From: Candidatus Levybacteria bacterium RIFCSPLOWO2_01_FULL_42_15
Lineage (GTDB): Bacteria > Patescibacteriota > Microgenomatia > Levybacterales > UBA12049
DNA: 40,269 nucleotides
Direction of reading: 5' to 3'
NCBI GenBank assembly: GCA_001784055.1
Contig: MFOZ01000003.1
Location: 1 to 40,269, forward strand
Position 1 is the stretch's first letter; each line of letters opens with the position of its first letter. The notes beneath the pieces are model-generated. The model ran no database searches. It was not told where the DNA came from and saw only the letters and a program-made list of their open reading frames with translations. A program made the position numbers and the translations under genes. Of the stretch, positions 23,496 through 32,138 are shown piece by piece.

Positions 23496-23960
23496 ATGAA
23501 AAAGCAAACCAGTCTTAAAGTAAAACAGGAAGAAAAGAAACAGGAAGATGTGCGGTATGAAGTACTTGAACATCAACTTAAGAGAGCGCTTGCGGATTAT
23601 CAAAACCTTGATAAGCGGTCAAAAGAAGAAAAGGGAGAATGGATCAGAAGCGCAAGCAAGGATCTCTTATTGAGACTTCTGCCCGTTTTAGATACACTTA
23701 TGATGGCGTCTCAGCATTCAGCAGATGAGAATCTAAAAGTGGCTCTTCTTCAATTTCAGGAAGTACTAGCGTTAGAAAGAGTAGTTCTTATTCAAACACG
23801 AGGAAAAGAATTTAATCCTGCTACAATGGAATGTATTGTAACGGAGGAAGGAGAAGAAGGAAAAGTAATTGGAGAACTGCGCCCGGGATATATGCTCTAT
23901 GAAAGCGTTTTGCGCCCCGCCCAAGTAAAGGTGGGAAAAAAGATAGCGACTAATTACTAA
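23496..23960 (+). CDS. grpE: Nucleotide exchange factor GrpE
   Basis: About 154 aa from ATG 23496. The start is set by a clear AGGAG at 23486-23490, five nt upstream; an earlier in-frame ATG (23481) overlaps the hrcA stop. GrpE features are a coiled-coil N-terminal helix with LKRALADYQNLDKRSKEEK (about residues 28-46), the LLLRLLPVLDTL helix, and a C-terminal beta domain ending GYMLYESVLRPAQVKVGKK. GrpE drives ADP release from DnaK. It is shorter than the usual 180-200 aa because the N-terminal disordered part is reduced. It sits between hrcA and dnaK in the classical order and is one of the few genes here with a strong Shine-Dalgarno. Confidence 0.93.
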   Translation: MKKQTSLKVKQEEKKQEDVRYEVLEHQLKRALADYQNLDKRSKEEKGEWIRSASKDLLLRLLPVLDTLMMASQHSADENLKVALLQFQEVLALERVVLIQTRGKEFNPATMECIVTEEGEEGKVIGELRPGYMLYESVLRPAQVKVGKKIATNY

Positions 23961-23967
23961 AACAACT

Positions 23968-25860
23968 ATGGCAAAAATTATTGGAATTGATTTAGGGACA
24001 ACAAACTCATGCGTTGCGGTAATGGAGGGTGGATCTCCAAAAGTTATCCATTCAGCCGAAGGTCGCAATGTAATTCCATCGGTAGTAGATCCGATCTCTC
24101 ATGTGGTGGGCGATGTGGCAAAACGCCAGCTTGTCCTTAAACCCAAACGCACGATCTATTCTATTAAGAGGCTCATGGGGAAAAAGTTTTCTGATGCATC
24201 GGTACAAAAAGATGCAAAGCTTCTTCCGTATACCGTTAAATCGGCAAGAGATAATATGGTAATTGTGGAGGTTGAGGGGAGAACATTCACTCCGCAAGAA
24301 ATCTCCGCAATGATTCTTCAGAAAGCAAAGGCAGATGCAGAAAGCTACCTGGGAGAGAAAATAACCCAGGCGGTAGTTACCGTTCCTGCGTATTTTGATG
24401 ATTCGCAAAGACAGGCGACAAAACAAGCGGGGGAGATTGCCGGACTTGAAGTGTTACGAATCATCAACGAGCCAACCGCGGCAGCACTTGCGTATGGACT
24501 TGACAAGAAAAACACCCACACGATTGCCGTATATGATTTAGGAGGGGGAACGTTTGACATCTCTATTCTTGAGTTGGGAGAAGGAGTATATGAGGTAAAA
24601 TCAACAAATGGGGATACGCATTTGGGTGGAGACGATTTCGACCAGCGCATTATTAATTACCTTGCGGATGAGTTTAAAAAGGAGCATGGGATAGATCTTC
24701 GCCGCGATCCTCAAGCCCTTCAGCGGCTTAAAGAATCCGCAGAAAAAGCAAAGATAGAGCTTTCCTCATCTTCCGAGGCTCAAATAAATCAGCCTTTTAT
24801 TACCCAGGGTAAAGAGGGTCCTCTTCACTTAACCATGAGTTTAAGCCGCGCCAAGCTGGAACAGCTGGTTGATGATCTTGTGCAGGGAACCATAAAGCCG
24901 GTTGAATTGGCTTTGAAAGACGCCAAAATGAAGGCCTCAGACGTGGATGAGGTGGTTTTGGTTGGTGGAATGACAAGAATGCCAAAGATTGTGGAGACGG
25001 TTACCAAATTCTTTGGAAAAGAGGCAAATAAATCCGTAAATCCGGATGAGGTAGTTGCTGTAGGAGCAGCAATTCAAGCAGGTGTTCTGGGCGGAGAGGT
25101 CAAAGACGTTCTTCTTCTGGACGTAACTCCGCTCACTCTTGGCATTGAAACGTTAGGAAGCGTTGCTACTCCTCTTATTCCTCGCAACACAACGATTCCC
25201 AGTTCCCGTTCTCAAGTATTCTCAACGGCGGCGGATAATCAAACGCAGGTTGAGATTAACGTGCTCCAAGGAGAACGGGCTATGGCGACAGACAATAAAT
25301 CACTGGGGAGATTTGTTTTGGACGGCATTCCTCCTGCTCCCCGTGGAGTCCCGCAAGTTGAGGTGACGTTTGACATAGACGCAAACGGGATCTTGAATGT
25401 AAAAGCACAAGATAAAGCAACCGGAAAAGAGCAAAGTATTCACATAACCGGTTCAACCGGTCTTACCAAAGAAGAAGTTGACCGCATGACAAAAGAGGCG
25501 GAAGCTCATGCAAAAGATGACGAAGAGAAAAAGGGAAAGGTAGAGGCTCGAAATAGCGCGGATTCTCTTATCTTTACCGCGGAAAAATCCCTTAAAGATG
25601 CGGGTGATAAAGTTGATCAGGCTCTGGTAAAAGAAGTAGAAGAGAAAACAACATCTCTTAAAGCAGTACTTGATACGGGAACAAAAGAGGACTTGGAAGC
25701 AAAAACAAAAGATCTTTCGGATAGTCTTCAGAAGATTGGTCAAGTAATGGCACAAAATCAACCTCAAGAAGGTCAAAAGACAGAGGAGCAAAAAAAACCA
25801 AATGGCGCAAAAAAGAATACGTCAAAAGAGGAACCAATAGAAGGAGAAGTAGTAAACTAA
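23968..25860 (+). CDS. dnaK: Molecular chaperone DnaK (Hsp70)
   Basis: A 630-aa Hsp70 of normal length. Actin-fold ATPase motifs are IGIDLGTTNS (residues 5-14), the AYFDDSQRQATKQAGEIAG region (about 138-156), YDLGGGTFDIS (about 189) and VVLVGGMTRMPK (about 328). The substrate-binding domain begins after the linker DVLLLDVTPLTLG (about 384-396), and the C-terminal tail is Lys/Glu-rich. It is the third gene of the CIRCE-controlled hrcA-grpE-dnaK operon. A strong intrinsic terminator lies 31 nt past the stop, separating it from dnaJ. Confidence 0.97.
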   Translation: MAKIIGIDLGTTNSCVAVMEGGSPKVIHSAEGRNVIPSVVDPISHVVGDVAKRQLVLKPKRTIYSIKRLMGKKFSDASVQKDAKLLPYTVKSARDNMVIVEVEGRTFTPQEISAMILQKAKADAESYLGEKITQAVVTVPAYFDDSQRQATKQAGEIAGLEVLRIINEPTAAALAYGLDKKNTHTIAVYDLGGGTFDISILELGEGVYEVKSTNGDTHLGGDDFDQRIINYLADEFKKEHGIDLRRDPQALQRLKESAEKAKIELSSSSEAQINQPFITQGKEGPLHLTMSLSRAKLEQLVDDLVQGTIKPVELALKDAKMKASDVDEVVLVGGMTRMPKIVETVTKFFGKEANKSVNPDEVVAVGAAIQAGVLGGEVKDVLLLDVTPLTLGIETLGSVATPLIPRNTTIPSSRSQVFSTAADNQTQVEINVLQGERAMATDNKSLGRFVLDGIPPAPRGVPQVEVTFDIDANGILNVKAQDKATGKEQSIHITGSTGLTKEEVDRMTKEAEAHAKDDEEKKGKVEARNSADSLIFTAEKSLKDAGDKVDQALVKEVEEKTTSLKAVLDTGTKEDLEAKTKDLSDSLQKIGQVMAQNQPQEGQKTEEQKKPNGAKKNTSKEEPIEGEVVN

Positions 25861-25891
25861 AGATGTATCATGTCGGGATGAGCCATGGGTA

Positions 25892-25912
25892 CCGCGTCAA
25901 ACGCGGCTTTTT
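25892..25912 (+). terminator. Rho-independent terminator of hrcA-grpE-dnaK
   Basis: CCGCGT-CAA-ACGCGG forms a perfect 6-bp GC-rich stem with a 3-nt loop, followed by CTTTTT. It is the only convincing intrinsic terminator seen in the window. Confidence 0.88.
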
Positions 25913-25914
25913 AG

Positions 25915-25920
25915 TATAAT
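25915..25920 (+). promoter_or_regulatory. -10 box of dnaJ, two bases after the terminator
   Basis: Consensus TATAAT, 11 nt before the dnaJ ATG. The place for a -35 falls inside the terminator stem and does not match well. A GGAG (25921-25924) follows; it would be lost from an mRNA starting about 7 nt after the -10. Confidence 0.55.
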
Positions 25921-25931
25921 GGAGATGTTTT

Positions 25932-26819
25932 ATGGCACAGGAAAAAGATTATTATGAAACCTTAGAAGTCACAAAAGCAGCATCGCTTGATGAGGTTAAA
26001 AAAGCGTATAGAAAACTTGCGCTACAGTATCATCCTGACAGAAATAAAACAAAAGAGGCAGACATAAAGTTTAAGGAAATAAACAAAGCCTATGAGGTGT
26101 TGTCGGATTCTCAAAAGCGGCAAGCATACGATCAATTTGGGCATACGGCTTTTGAACAAGGGGCTTCCGGCAGCGGACCATTTGGAGGATTTGATTCATC
26201 TCAAAGCGGTCGTTATGGCCCTTTTAGCTACACGTATACCACGGGAGATACACAAGGATCTGACTTTGGTGGATTTTCTGACCCTTTTGAAATCTTTGAG
26301 CAGTTCTTTGGAGGCGCGTCTCCTTTTGGTTCTGCGAGACGTCGGCCTGTTTATTCGATACGAATTGCTTTTACAGAGGCAGTACAAGGTGTTCAGAAGC
26401 GAGTGGAAATAGATGGCAAGATACAAACCATCAAAATTCCACCGGGAGTTGATAATGGTTCGCGTATCAGGTTTGGAGAGTACGACGTGGTGGTAGAAGT
26501 TGAGTCCCATCCTCATTTTCAGCGTGAAGGGTATGATGTAGTAAGTGAGACAAAAATCTCCTTTTTTGAGGCTATCTTGGGAACAGAAGCGATGATTGAG
26601 GCAGTGCAAGGAGAAATTGCGATTCGTATTCCTGCGGGAACCCAGCCCAACGCGGTTATTCGGCTAAGAGGAAAAGGGATACCGCATCTGAGAGGTGGAG
26701 GATATGGAGACCATTATATCCGCATCAAAGTCATCATTCCCAAACACCTCACCGGAAAACAAAAGCAGCTTCTTGAGGAGTTTAAGAATGAAAAAAGCCG
26801 CAAAAACGGCTGGTTCTAA
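25932..26819 (+). CDS. dnaJ: DnaJ-type co-chaperone without zinc finger (class B Hsp40)
   Basis: A 295-aa protein with an N-terminal J domain (residues 5-70; HPD at 34-36, needed to stimulate DnaK), a Gly/Phe/Ser-rich region (about 78-135), and two C-terminal beta-sandwich domains. It contains no cysteine, so the Cys-rich zinc-finger domain of classical DnaJ is absent; by layout it is CbpA/DnaJB-like. As the only J protein beside dnaK it probably serves as the main partner. It is separated from dnaK by a terminator and has its own -10, with no CIRCE, so it may escape HrcA control. Confidence 0.88.
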   Translation: MAQEKDYYETLEVTKAASLDEVKKAYRKLALQYHPDRNKTKEADIKFKEINKAYEVLSDSQKRQAYDQFGHTAFEQGASGSGPFGGFDSSQSGRYGPFSYTYTTGDTQGSDFGGFSDPFEIFEQFFGGASPFGSARRRPVYSIRIAFTEAVQGVQKRVEIDGKIQTIKIPPGVDNGSRIRFGEYDVVVEVESHPHFQREGYDVVSETKISFFEAILGTEAMIEAVQGEIAIRIPAGTQPNAVIRLRGKGIPHLRGGGYGDHYIRIKVIIPKHLTGKQKQLLEEFKNEKSRKNGWF

Positions 26820-26826
26820 TTCTCCT

Positions 26827-26855
26827 TTGCAATTCTCCCACAGAATTCCTACACT
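26827..26855 (+). promoter_or_regulatory. Promoter of the small membrane protein / Clp-like ATPase operon (predicted leaderless)
   Basis: TTGCAA (26827-26832), 17 nt, TACACT (26850-26855), then 6 nt to the ATG at 26862. There is no CIRCE-like element. Confidence 0.6.
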
Positions 26856-26861
26856 AAGAGT

Positions 26862-27194
26862 ATGCCTGCCTTTGCGGTATGGATTCCCATCCAATTTTTT
26901 CTCTTTTGGTTCATAGAGGCTCCCAAAGGATTAATTCTCTATTTTGTATCGCTGAATAAGGCGGTTAGCAAGCTTCTTTCTCTTGGGTTATTCCTAGGGA
27001 CTTTCTTTAAACCATTAAAGAATGAATACCGATCAGGTCTTGTTGGATTTTCAATCCTCATGGGGGTAGTGGTTAAATCTATTCTGATTACTGCTGATCT
27101 TTTAATTCTTCTATCTTTTGTTGCGATTGAGGCTGTCTTTGTGATCTTGTTTATTGGTTTTCCTATTGTTCTTATTCGCATGCTGTTTCCTTGA
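26862..27194 (+). CDS. Small membrane protein preceding the Clp-like ATPase, function unknown
   Basis: A 110-aa protein with an N-terminal hydrophobic segment (about residues 4-28), a short central polar stretch (KPLKNEYRSGLVG, about 49-61) and two closely spaced C-terminal helices (about 60-80 and 82-106). I do not recognise the family. It ends 3 nt before the ATG of the membrane-anchored Clp-like ATPase and shares its promoter, so the two are probably co-expressed and may form one membrane complex; that is inference from adjacency. The ATG is supported by the -10 box 6 nt upstream. Confidence 0.65.
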   Translation: MPAFAVWIPIQFFLFWFIEAPKGLILYFVSLNKAVSKLLSLGLFLGTFFKPLKNEYRSGLVGFSILMGVVVKSILITADLLILLSFVAIEAVFVILFIGFPIVLIRMLFP

Positions 27195-27197
27195 ATC

Positions 27198-29570
27198 ATG
27201 GAATCCTACGTACGTTTTTATTTGTGGTATACGTCTTTTTCTTGCAGGCTTGTTCGGCTTGGAATCTTATTTGTCCTCTTTGTGCTATCGCTGATTGGAG
27301 GATTACTATCTTCCTTCTTTCTGTTTCTTTTGGGAATCCTTGCTATGTTTGAAGTATTTTTTAAGTTTCACATCGCATCCATTCACCCCAGAATCCCCGT
27401 TTCCTCCAAAGGAGTAGACCCTTTTGAGTCTTTTACAAAAGAGGCTTTGCTTGGGGTTCTTGAGATTTCCTCTCAAAAAAATTTTATTGCTCGGATTTTT
27501 GAGGTAGAGGCAGTAAAACAATTTGCGCGCATGATTGGAATTACACAAAAAGAGTGTATTGGAATGGTAGAAAAAGATGATTTAGTTGCCAAGAGCATAG
27601 AACTAGTGAGTTTTCGTAACGGACTGTTTGTAACCTCTCTTGATGTGTTTGCCGCATACCTTCTCTTAACGGAGGATTCTACAAAACTTCTTGCCCATAA
27701 AGAACTATCTCCCAATGACTGTCTCAATCTTCTTCGTCTTATCGCATCCATACCTTCTTTTGAAGAGAAGCCTACGAAGAAACGGGTGGCGTTCAAGGGT
27801 GAAGGAATCGGAGAGGAATTGGTAAATGGTTGGACGCTCTATACAAAACAATACACAAAGGATACAACCGCGCTTGCAATGAGGAAATTTCCTCTTCTTG
27901 TGGGAAGGGAGGAAGAATTTAGAGTAATGTGTGAGATTCTTTCAAAAAAAGAGAATAACAATGTGCTCCTTGTAGGAGATGCGGGAGTTGGTAAAGATGC
28001 GCTGGTTGAAGCGCTTGCATACAAAAGTCACTTAGGAGTACTTTCTAAAGGGTTGAACCACAAACGGATACGAGAATTATTGGTAGGAACTCTTATTGCG
28101 GGAGCCTTACCAAAAGACGTGGAAGAGCGACTTGACAACATTATCCAAGAGGTTTCTCATGCGGGAAATATCATTGTGTATATTCCCGAGTTTCAAAACG
28201 TAATAGGGCCATCTCATATCGACGTTTCCTCAACCTTTCTCCCTTACTTAAAAGACGGAAAACTTCCTATGATCGCAAGTATGACTCCTGTTCTTTATAA
28301 ACAGTACAAAGAGCGTTTTTCCTCTTTGATGGATGCGTTTGGAACCGTAATTCTTGAAGAGCCAGATGAAGAGAAGGCGCTATTCATGCTATTTCATAAC
28401 GCACAATTTCTTAATGAATCCTATCACTTAAGCACGTCCTATAATGCCCTTAAGGTATCCATTGAATATGGCAGAAAATATGCGTTAGAAACAAAGCTTC
28501 CGGGCGCTTCGGTATATTTACTAGAAGATACCATGCAGATGGTATCAATGGCTTCAAAACAAAAAGACAGTATTTTGGTTCAAAAAGAAGACGTGATAAA
28601 AAAAGTAGAGGAGCGTATCCACGTGCCGATTGACAAACCGCTCCCGCAGGAAAAAGAACTCCTCCTGCATTTAGAAGATAAGCTGCATGAGAGAATTATT
28701 AATCAAAATCACGCGATTGCAACAATCGCCCAAGGACTAAGGAGGATTCGAGCTGGACTAAATCCTTCTTACAAACCCGTTTCTTTTTTATTTTTAGGGC
28801 CAACGGGTGTTGGTAAAACCGAGACCGCAAAGGCTCTTGCCGACCTGTATTTTAAGGGAGAAAGGTTTCTCCTCCGTTTGGATATGAGCGAGTATCAAGA
28901 AACAGATGCGCTGGGACGGCTTCTTGGATCTTCTTCTAGCGAGGGGGATAATCGCGGAGAGTTAACCGAGCATATTCGGGATCATCCTTTTTCTCTTATC
29001 CTGTTGGATGAATTTGAAAAAGCAGACTCTCATGTCCTTGATGTGTTCTTGCAGGTCCTAGACGATGGCCGTCTTACCGATGCATCTGGGCGAACTGCAT
29101 CGTTTGGGAACTCAATCATTATTGCAACGTCCAATGCGGGATCCGAATTTATTCGAGAAGAATTGGAAGCAAACCAGAAAATCGATGATGTGTTTAAGAA
29201 AAAACTCCTTGATTATTTGCAAAGAAAAGGGATTTTTAAGCCGGAACTTCTCAATCGATTTGACGATATCGTGATCTTTGAATCACTGGGGAGTAAAGAA
29301 GTTAAAGAAGTAGTAAAGCTGTTGGTTAAGAAAGTAGAAAAAGTTCTTGAGAAGCATCAACTATCGCTTGTCATAGGAGATGGGGTGTTTGAAAAAGTTG
29401 CACAAGAAGGATATGATCCTCAGCTTGGCGCGCGGCCTCTTATGCGCTATATCCAAAATACGATTGAGGAGCCGATTGCTCAAAAAATCCTTCTTGGAGA
29501 TATAAAAAATGGACAGCGGATCTTGGTAACGCTTACCCCTTCCGGCTCTTTTACCCTCCATCCCCAATAG
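27198..29570 (+). CDS. Membrane-anchored ClpA/B/C-like double-AAA+ ATPase, divergent
   Basis: A 790-aa protein with two N-terminal transmembrane helices (about residues 19-58), a degenerate Clp N-domain-like region (about 75-190), then two AAA+ modules. D1 keeps Walker A (GDAGVGKD, 260-267), but its Walker B reads IIVYIPEF (325-332), lacking the Asp, and the Arg-finger and KYRG pore-loop regions are not recognisable. D2 is well kept: Walker A GPTGVGKT (534-541), Walker B ILLDEFEK (601-608), TSN sensor 1 (644-646), RFDD (687-690) and GARPLMR sensor 2 (744-750). The D2 pore-loop motif GYVG is replaced by a Ser/Gly stretch (578-585). No ClpB-type middle domain is seen. It resembles ClpC in sequence but probably works differently at the membrane. 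No clpP is nearby. Confidence 0.82.
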   Translation: MESYVRFYLWYTSFSCRLVRLGILFVLFVLSLIGGLLSSFFLFLLGILAMFEVFFKFHIASIHPRIPVSSKGVDPFESFTKEALLGVLEISSQKNFIARIFEVEAVKQFARMIGITQKECIGMVEKDDLVAKSIELVSFRNGLFVTSLDVFAAYLLLTEDSTKLLAHKELSPNDCLNLLRLIASIPSFEEKPTKKRVAFKGEGIGEELVNGWTLYTKQYTKDTTALAMRKFPLLVGREEEFRVMCEILSKKENNNVLLVGDAGVGKDALVEALAYKSHLGVLSKGLNHKRIRELLVGTLIAGALPKDVEERLDNIIQEVSHAGNIIVYIPEFQNVIGPSHIDVSSTFLPYLKDGKLPMIASMTPVLYKQYKERFSSLMDAFGTVILEEPDEEKALFMLFHNAQFLNESYHLSTSYNALKVSIEYGRKYALETKLPGASVYLLEDTMQMVSMASKQKDSILVQKEDVIKKVEERIHVPIDKPLPQEKELLLHLEDKLHERIINQNHAIATIAQGLRRIRAGLNPSYKPVSFLFLGPTGVGKTETAKALADLYFKGERFLLRLDMSEYQETDALGRLLGSSSSEGDNRGELTEHIRDHPFSLILLDEFEKADSHVLDVFLQVLDDGRLTDASGRTASFGNSIIIATSNAGSEFIREELEANQKIDDVFKKKLLDYLQRKGIFKPELLNRFDDIVIFESLGSKEVKEVVKLLVKKVEKVLEKHQLSLVIGDGVFEKVAQEGYDPQLGARPLMRYIQNTIEEPIAQKILLGDIKNGQRILVTLTPSGSFTLHPQ

Positions 29571-29579
29571 TCTTTTCTC

Positions 29580-29608
29580 TTGAAGCGAGAATGGTAATTT
29601 GATATACT
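29580..29608 (+). promoter_or_regulatory. Promoter of nusA-infB (predicted leaderless)
   Basis: TTGAAG (29580-29585), 17 nt, TATACT (29603-29608), then 10 nt to the nusA ATG. Confidence 0.65.
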
Positions 29609-29618
29609 GTGGGATACT

Positions 29619-30605
29619 ATGCCGGCTATTCAAAGAAGTGAATTTGCCCTTGCGCTCAATCAGGTTGCGACCGAGAGGGGGGTTGACGTATCTGTTGTGC
29701 TTGAGACGGTAAAAAATGCGATTCTTGCGGCGTATCGCAAAGACCATCCGGGAGTTGAGGTTGAGGAATATAGAGCTTCTCTTAATGAAAACACAGGAGA
29801 GACGCGTATCTTTCATAAAGATACCGATGTAACGCCCCCCGGTTTTGGTCGCATTGCCGCACAGACCGCTAAGCAGGTAATTCTTCAAAAAATTAGGGAA
29901 AAAGAAAAAGAAGCGATCCTCACCGACTATTCAACTCGTATGGGAACCATTATTAATGGCATGGTTCTGCGTTTTAGCGGTCCTAATGTCATTGTGGATA
30001 TTGGTAAGGCAGAAGGTATTATGTCTCCTGCCGAACAGCTTCCTAATGAAAAGTATCGGCTTAACCAAAGGATCGCAGTGCATCTTCTGGAGATTAAAGA
30101 GGGAGCACGGGGTGGGGAAATTATGGTATCACGCGGAAGCAATGGCATTATGGAGGGACTTTTCAAAAGAGAGATTCCAGAGGTTGCCCAAGGAAGTGTT
30201 GTTATTAGGGCAATTGCCAGAGATCCGGGAAACAGATGTAAGGTTGCCGTATACACAGATCAATACGGAATCGATCCGGTAGGAAGCTGTGTTGGACAAA
30301 GAGGAGTGAGGGTTCAGGCGATCATTCAAGAATTTGGCGGAATTGAAAAGATAGATATCGTTCAATGGCAAGAAGATCCAAGAGCATATATCGCGGCGGC
30401 GCTTTCTCCGGCAAAGGATTTACGCGTTGAGATAGACGAAAAAGAGAAAACAGCCTGCGTATATGTTGAGGAAGATAAGCTTTCAATGGCAATCGGCAAA
30501 AACGGTGAAAACGCGCGTCTCGCATCAAAGCTTACCGGATACAGAATTGAGATAGAGCCTCAAAAGGCGCAAGAAGCAGAGTCCGCCAAGGCCGCAGACG
30601 CATAA
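29619..30605 (+). CDS. nusA: Transcription elongation/termination factor NusA
   Basis: A 328-aa compact NusA. It has the RNA-polymerase-binding N-terminal domain (about residues 1-105), an S1 domain (about 108-180; starts GTIINGMVLRF) and two KH domains with DPVGSCVGQRGVRVQ (about 223-237) and LSMAIGKNGENARLA (about 287-301). The acidic C-terminal repeats of E. coli NusA are absent, as in many bacteria. It modulates pausing and termination. It heads an operon with infB 45 nt downstream and a DHH-like gene; the usual rimP upstream is not present. Confidence 0.95.
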   Translation: MPAIQRSEFALALNQVATERGVDVSVVLETVKNAILAAYRKDHPGVEVEEYRASLNENTGETRIFHKDTDVTPPGFGRIAAQTAKQVILQKIREKEKEAILTDYSTRMGTIINGMVLRFSGPNVIVDIGKAEGIMSPAEQLPNEKYRLNQRIAVHLLEIKEGARGGEIMVSRGSNGIMEGLFKREIPEVAQGSVVIRAIARDPGNRCKVAVYTDQYGIDPVGSCVGQRGVRVQAIIQEFGGIEKIDIVQWQEDPRAYIAAALSPAKDLRVEIDEKEKTACVYVEEDKLSMAIGKNGENARLASKLTGYRIEIEPQKAQEAESAKAADA

Positions 30606-30650
30606 GAAGAAAAGTAAAGAACCCGCAATGTTTTTTTAGGAAGGAAGCCT

Positions 30651-32138
30651 ATGGGTAACATTAAAAAACAACAAGAGATTCATACGAACCAAAACAAAGA
30701 GATACCGCCGGTCATTGCCGTTTTAGGACATGTTGACCATGGAAAAACGTCTCTTCTTGACGTAATTCGGAAAACCAACATTGCGCAGAAAGAACATGGC
30801 GGTATTACTCAAAAAATTGGCACCTCGGCAATTGAGGTCAAGAGTGAGGGAAAAAGACGCAAAATTACCTTTATTGATACGCCCGGACATGAAGCGTTTG
30901 CGCTTATGAGAAAAAGAGGCGTTGCTGCTTGCGATATTAGTCTTTTGATAGTGTCCGCAAATGATGGGGTGATGCCTCAAACTAAAGAAGCGATTGCCCA
31001 CATCCTTTCATCCAAGCTTCCCTTCATTGTGGTGATAACAAAATCTGATCTTCCTGAGTCCTCTCCCCAAAAAGTTATTCAACAGCTTGCAAAAGAGGGA
31101 GTGTTGGTAGACAGAAGCGGGGGCAACATTCCAGTTATTGAAGTATCAGCAAAAACAGGACATCACATAAAAGAACTTTTAGATCTTATTCTTTTGGTGT
31201 GGGACATGCATGAGAGAGAATCCTTGGGCGATAGTGGATTTAAAGGCATTATTATTGAATCCAGGAGAGATGCTGCGGTTGGTGCGGTTGCCAGTGTTAT
31301 TATAAAAAATGGAACGATTCGTCCAAGAGATACTATTTATTGGAAAGGCGGGAGTTGTCGTATAAGAGGACTTATTAATGATCAAGGAAAGCAAATAACA
31401 TCTGCACACATTGGCGAAGGGGTTGAGATATTAGGTTTTGAGACGTGCCCATCGGTAGGAGAAATCATTGGATTCAGCCCACCGCTTATAGAAAACGTAG
31501 TACAACAGAAAACATCCTCTGTTAGTGCAGAAGAGCATGCAAAAAAAAGTCTTTTTGGAAAAAAACAAGAAGAGCAACGTCTTGCGGTTATCCTGTGTGC
31601 GGATACAGAGGGGTCCCTTGAGGTAATCAAAGCATTGCTTCCTCCCGCTGTCTTTTTTGTCCTTGCGAAAACGGGAGAGATATCGAAAACGGATATCTTG
31701 CTTGCCAAATCATCTGCAGCAATTATCATAGGGTTTAATGCGGTTATACGAAATGACGCTTTGCATCTTGCTCGTATTGAAAAAGTGCTGGTAAAGAATT
31801 ATGCAATTATGCATGAGCTTATTAAAGAGATGCAAGAAGCGATTGAAGGAAAAGAGCTTGCTATGGAAGAGCAAATTCTTGGCGTGTCAGCTGTTCTTGC
31901 CCGCTTTCCTTTTGAAAAAACGTTTGTATTGGGACTTCGCGTTAATGAAGGGAGAGTTGCCAAGGGTGATAAGGTACGCCTTGTACGAGGAGATGAAACT
32001 GTTGGAGAAAGCGTTATTACATCAATTCGCCAAGGAAAGGATTCCACCTCAAAGATTGAAAAAGGAAAAGAGTGCGGTATTATTATCTCTCCTTTTCTTG
32101 ACTTTACTATAGGGGATATGTTATTATGCCATAATTGA
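30651..32138 (+). CDS. infB: Translation initiation factor IF-2 (compact)
   Basis: A 495-aa IF-2. The GTPase domain starts almost at once: G1 GHVDHGKT at residues 26-33, G3 DTPGH (about 79-83) and G4 TKSD (about 133-136). Beta-barrel and C-terminal fMet-tRNA-binding domains follow. The long N-terminal region of typical IF-2 (often several hundred residues) is missing, leaving a core enzyme that positions initiator tRNA on the 30S subunit. An AGGAAG Shine-Dalgarno lies just upstream of the ATG. It follows nusA, as in the common nusA-infB operon, and its stop overlaps a possible TTG start of the next gene. Confidence 0.95.
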   Translation: MGNIKKQQEIHTNQNKEIPPVIAVLGHVDHGKTSLLDVIRKTNIAQKEHGGITQKIGTSAIEVKSEGKRRKITFIDTPGHEAFALMRKRGVAACDISLLIVSANDGVMPQTKEAIAHILSSKLPFIVVITKSDLPESSPQKVIQQLAKEGVLVDRSGGNIPVIEVSAKTGHHIKELLDLILLVWDMHERESLGDSGFKGIIIESRRDAAVGAVASVIIKNGTIRPRDTIYWKGGSCRIRGLINDQGKQITSAHIGEGVEILGFETCPSVGEIIGFSPPLIENVVQQKTSSVSAEEHAKKSLFGKKQEEQRLAVILCADTEGSLEVIKALLPPAVFFVLAKTGEISKTDILLAKSSAAIIIGFNAVIRNDALHLARIEKVLVKNYAIMHELIKEMQEAIEGKELAMEEQILGVSAVLARFPFEKTFVLGLRVNEGRVAKGDKVRLVRGDETVGESVITSIRQGKDSTSKIEKGKECGIIISPFLDFTIGDMLLCHN

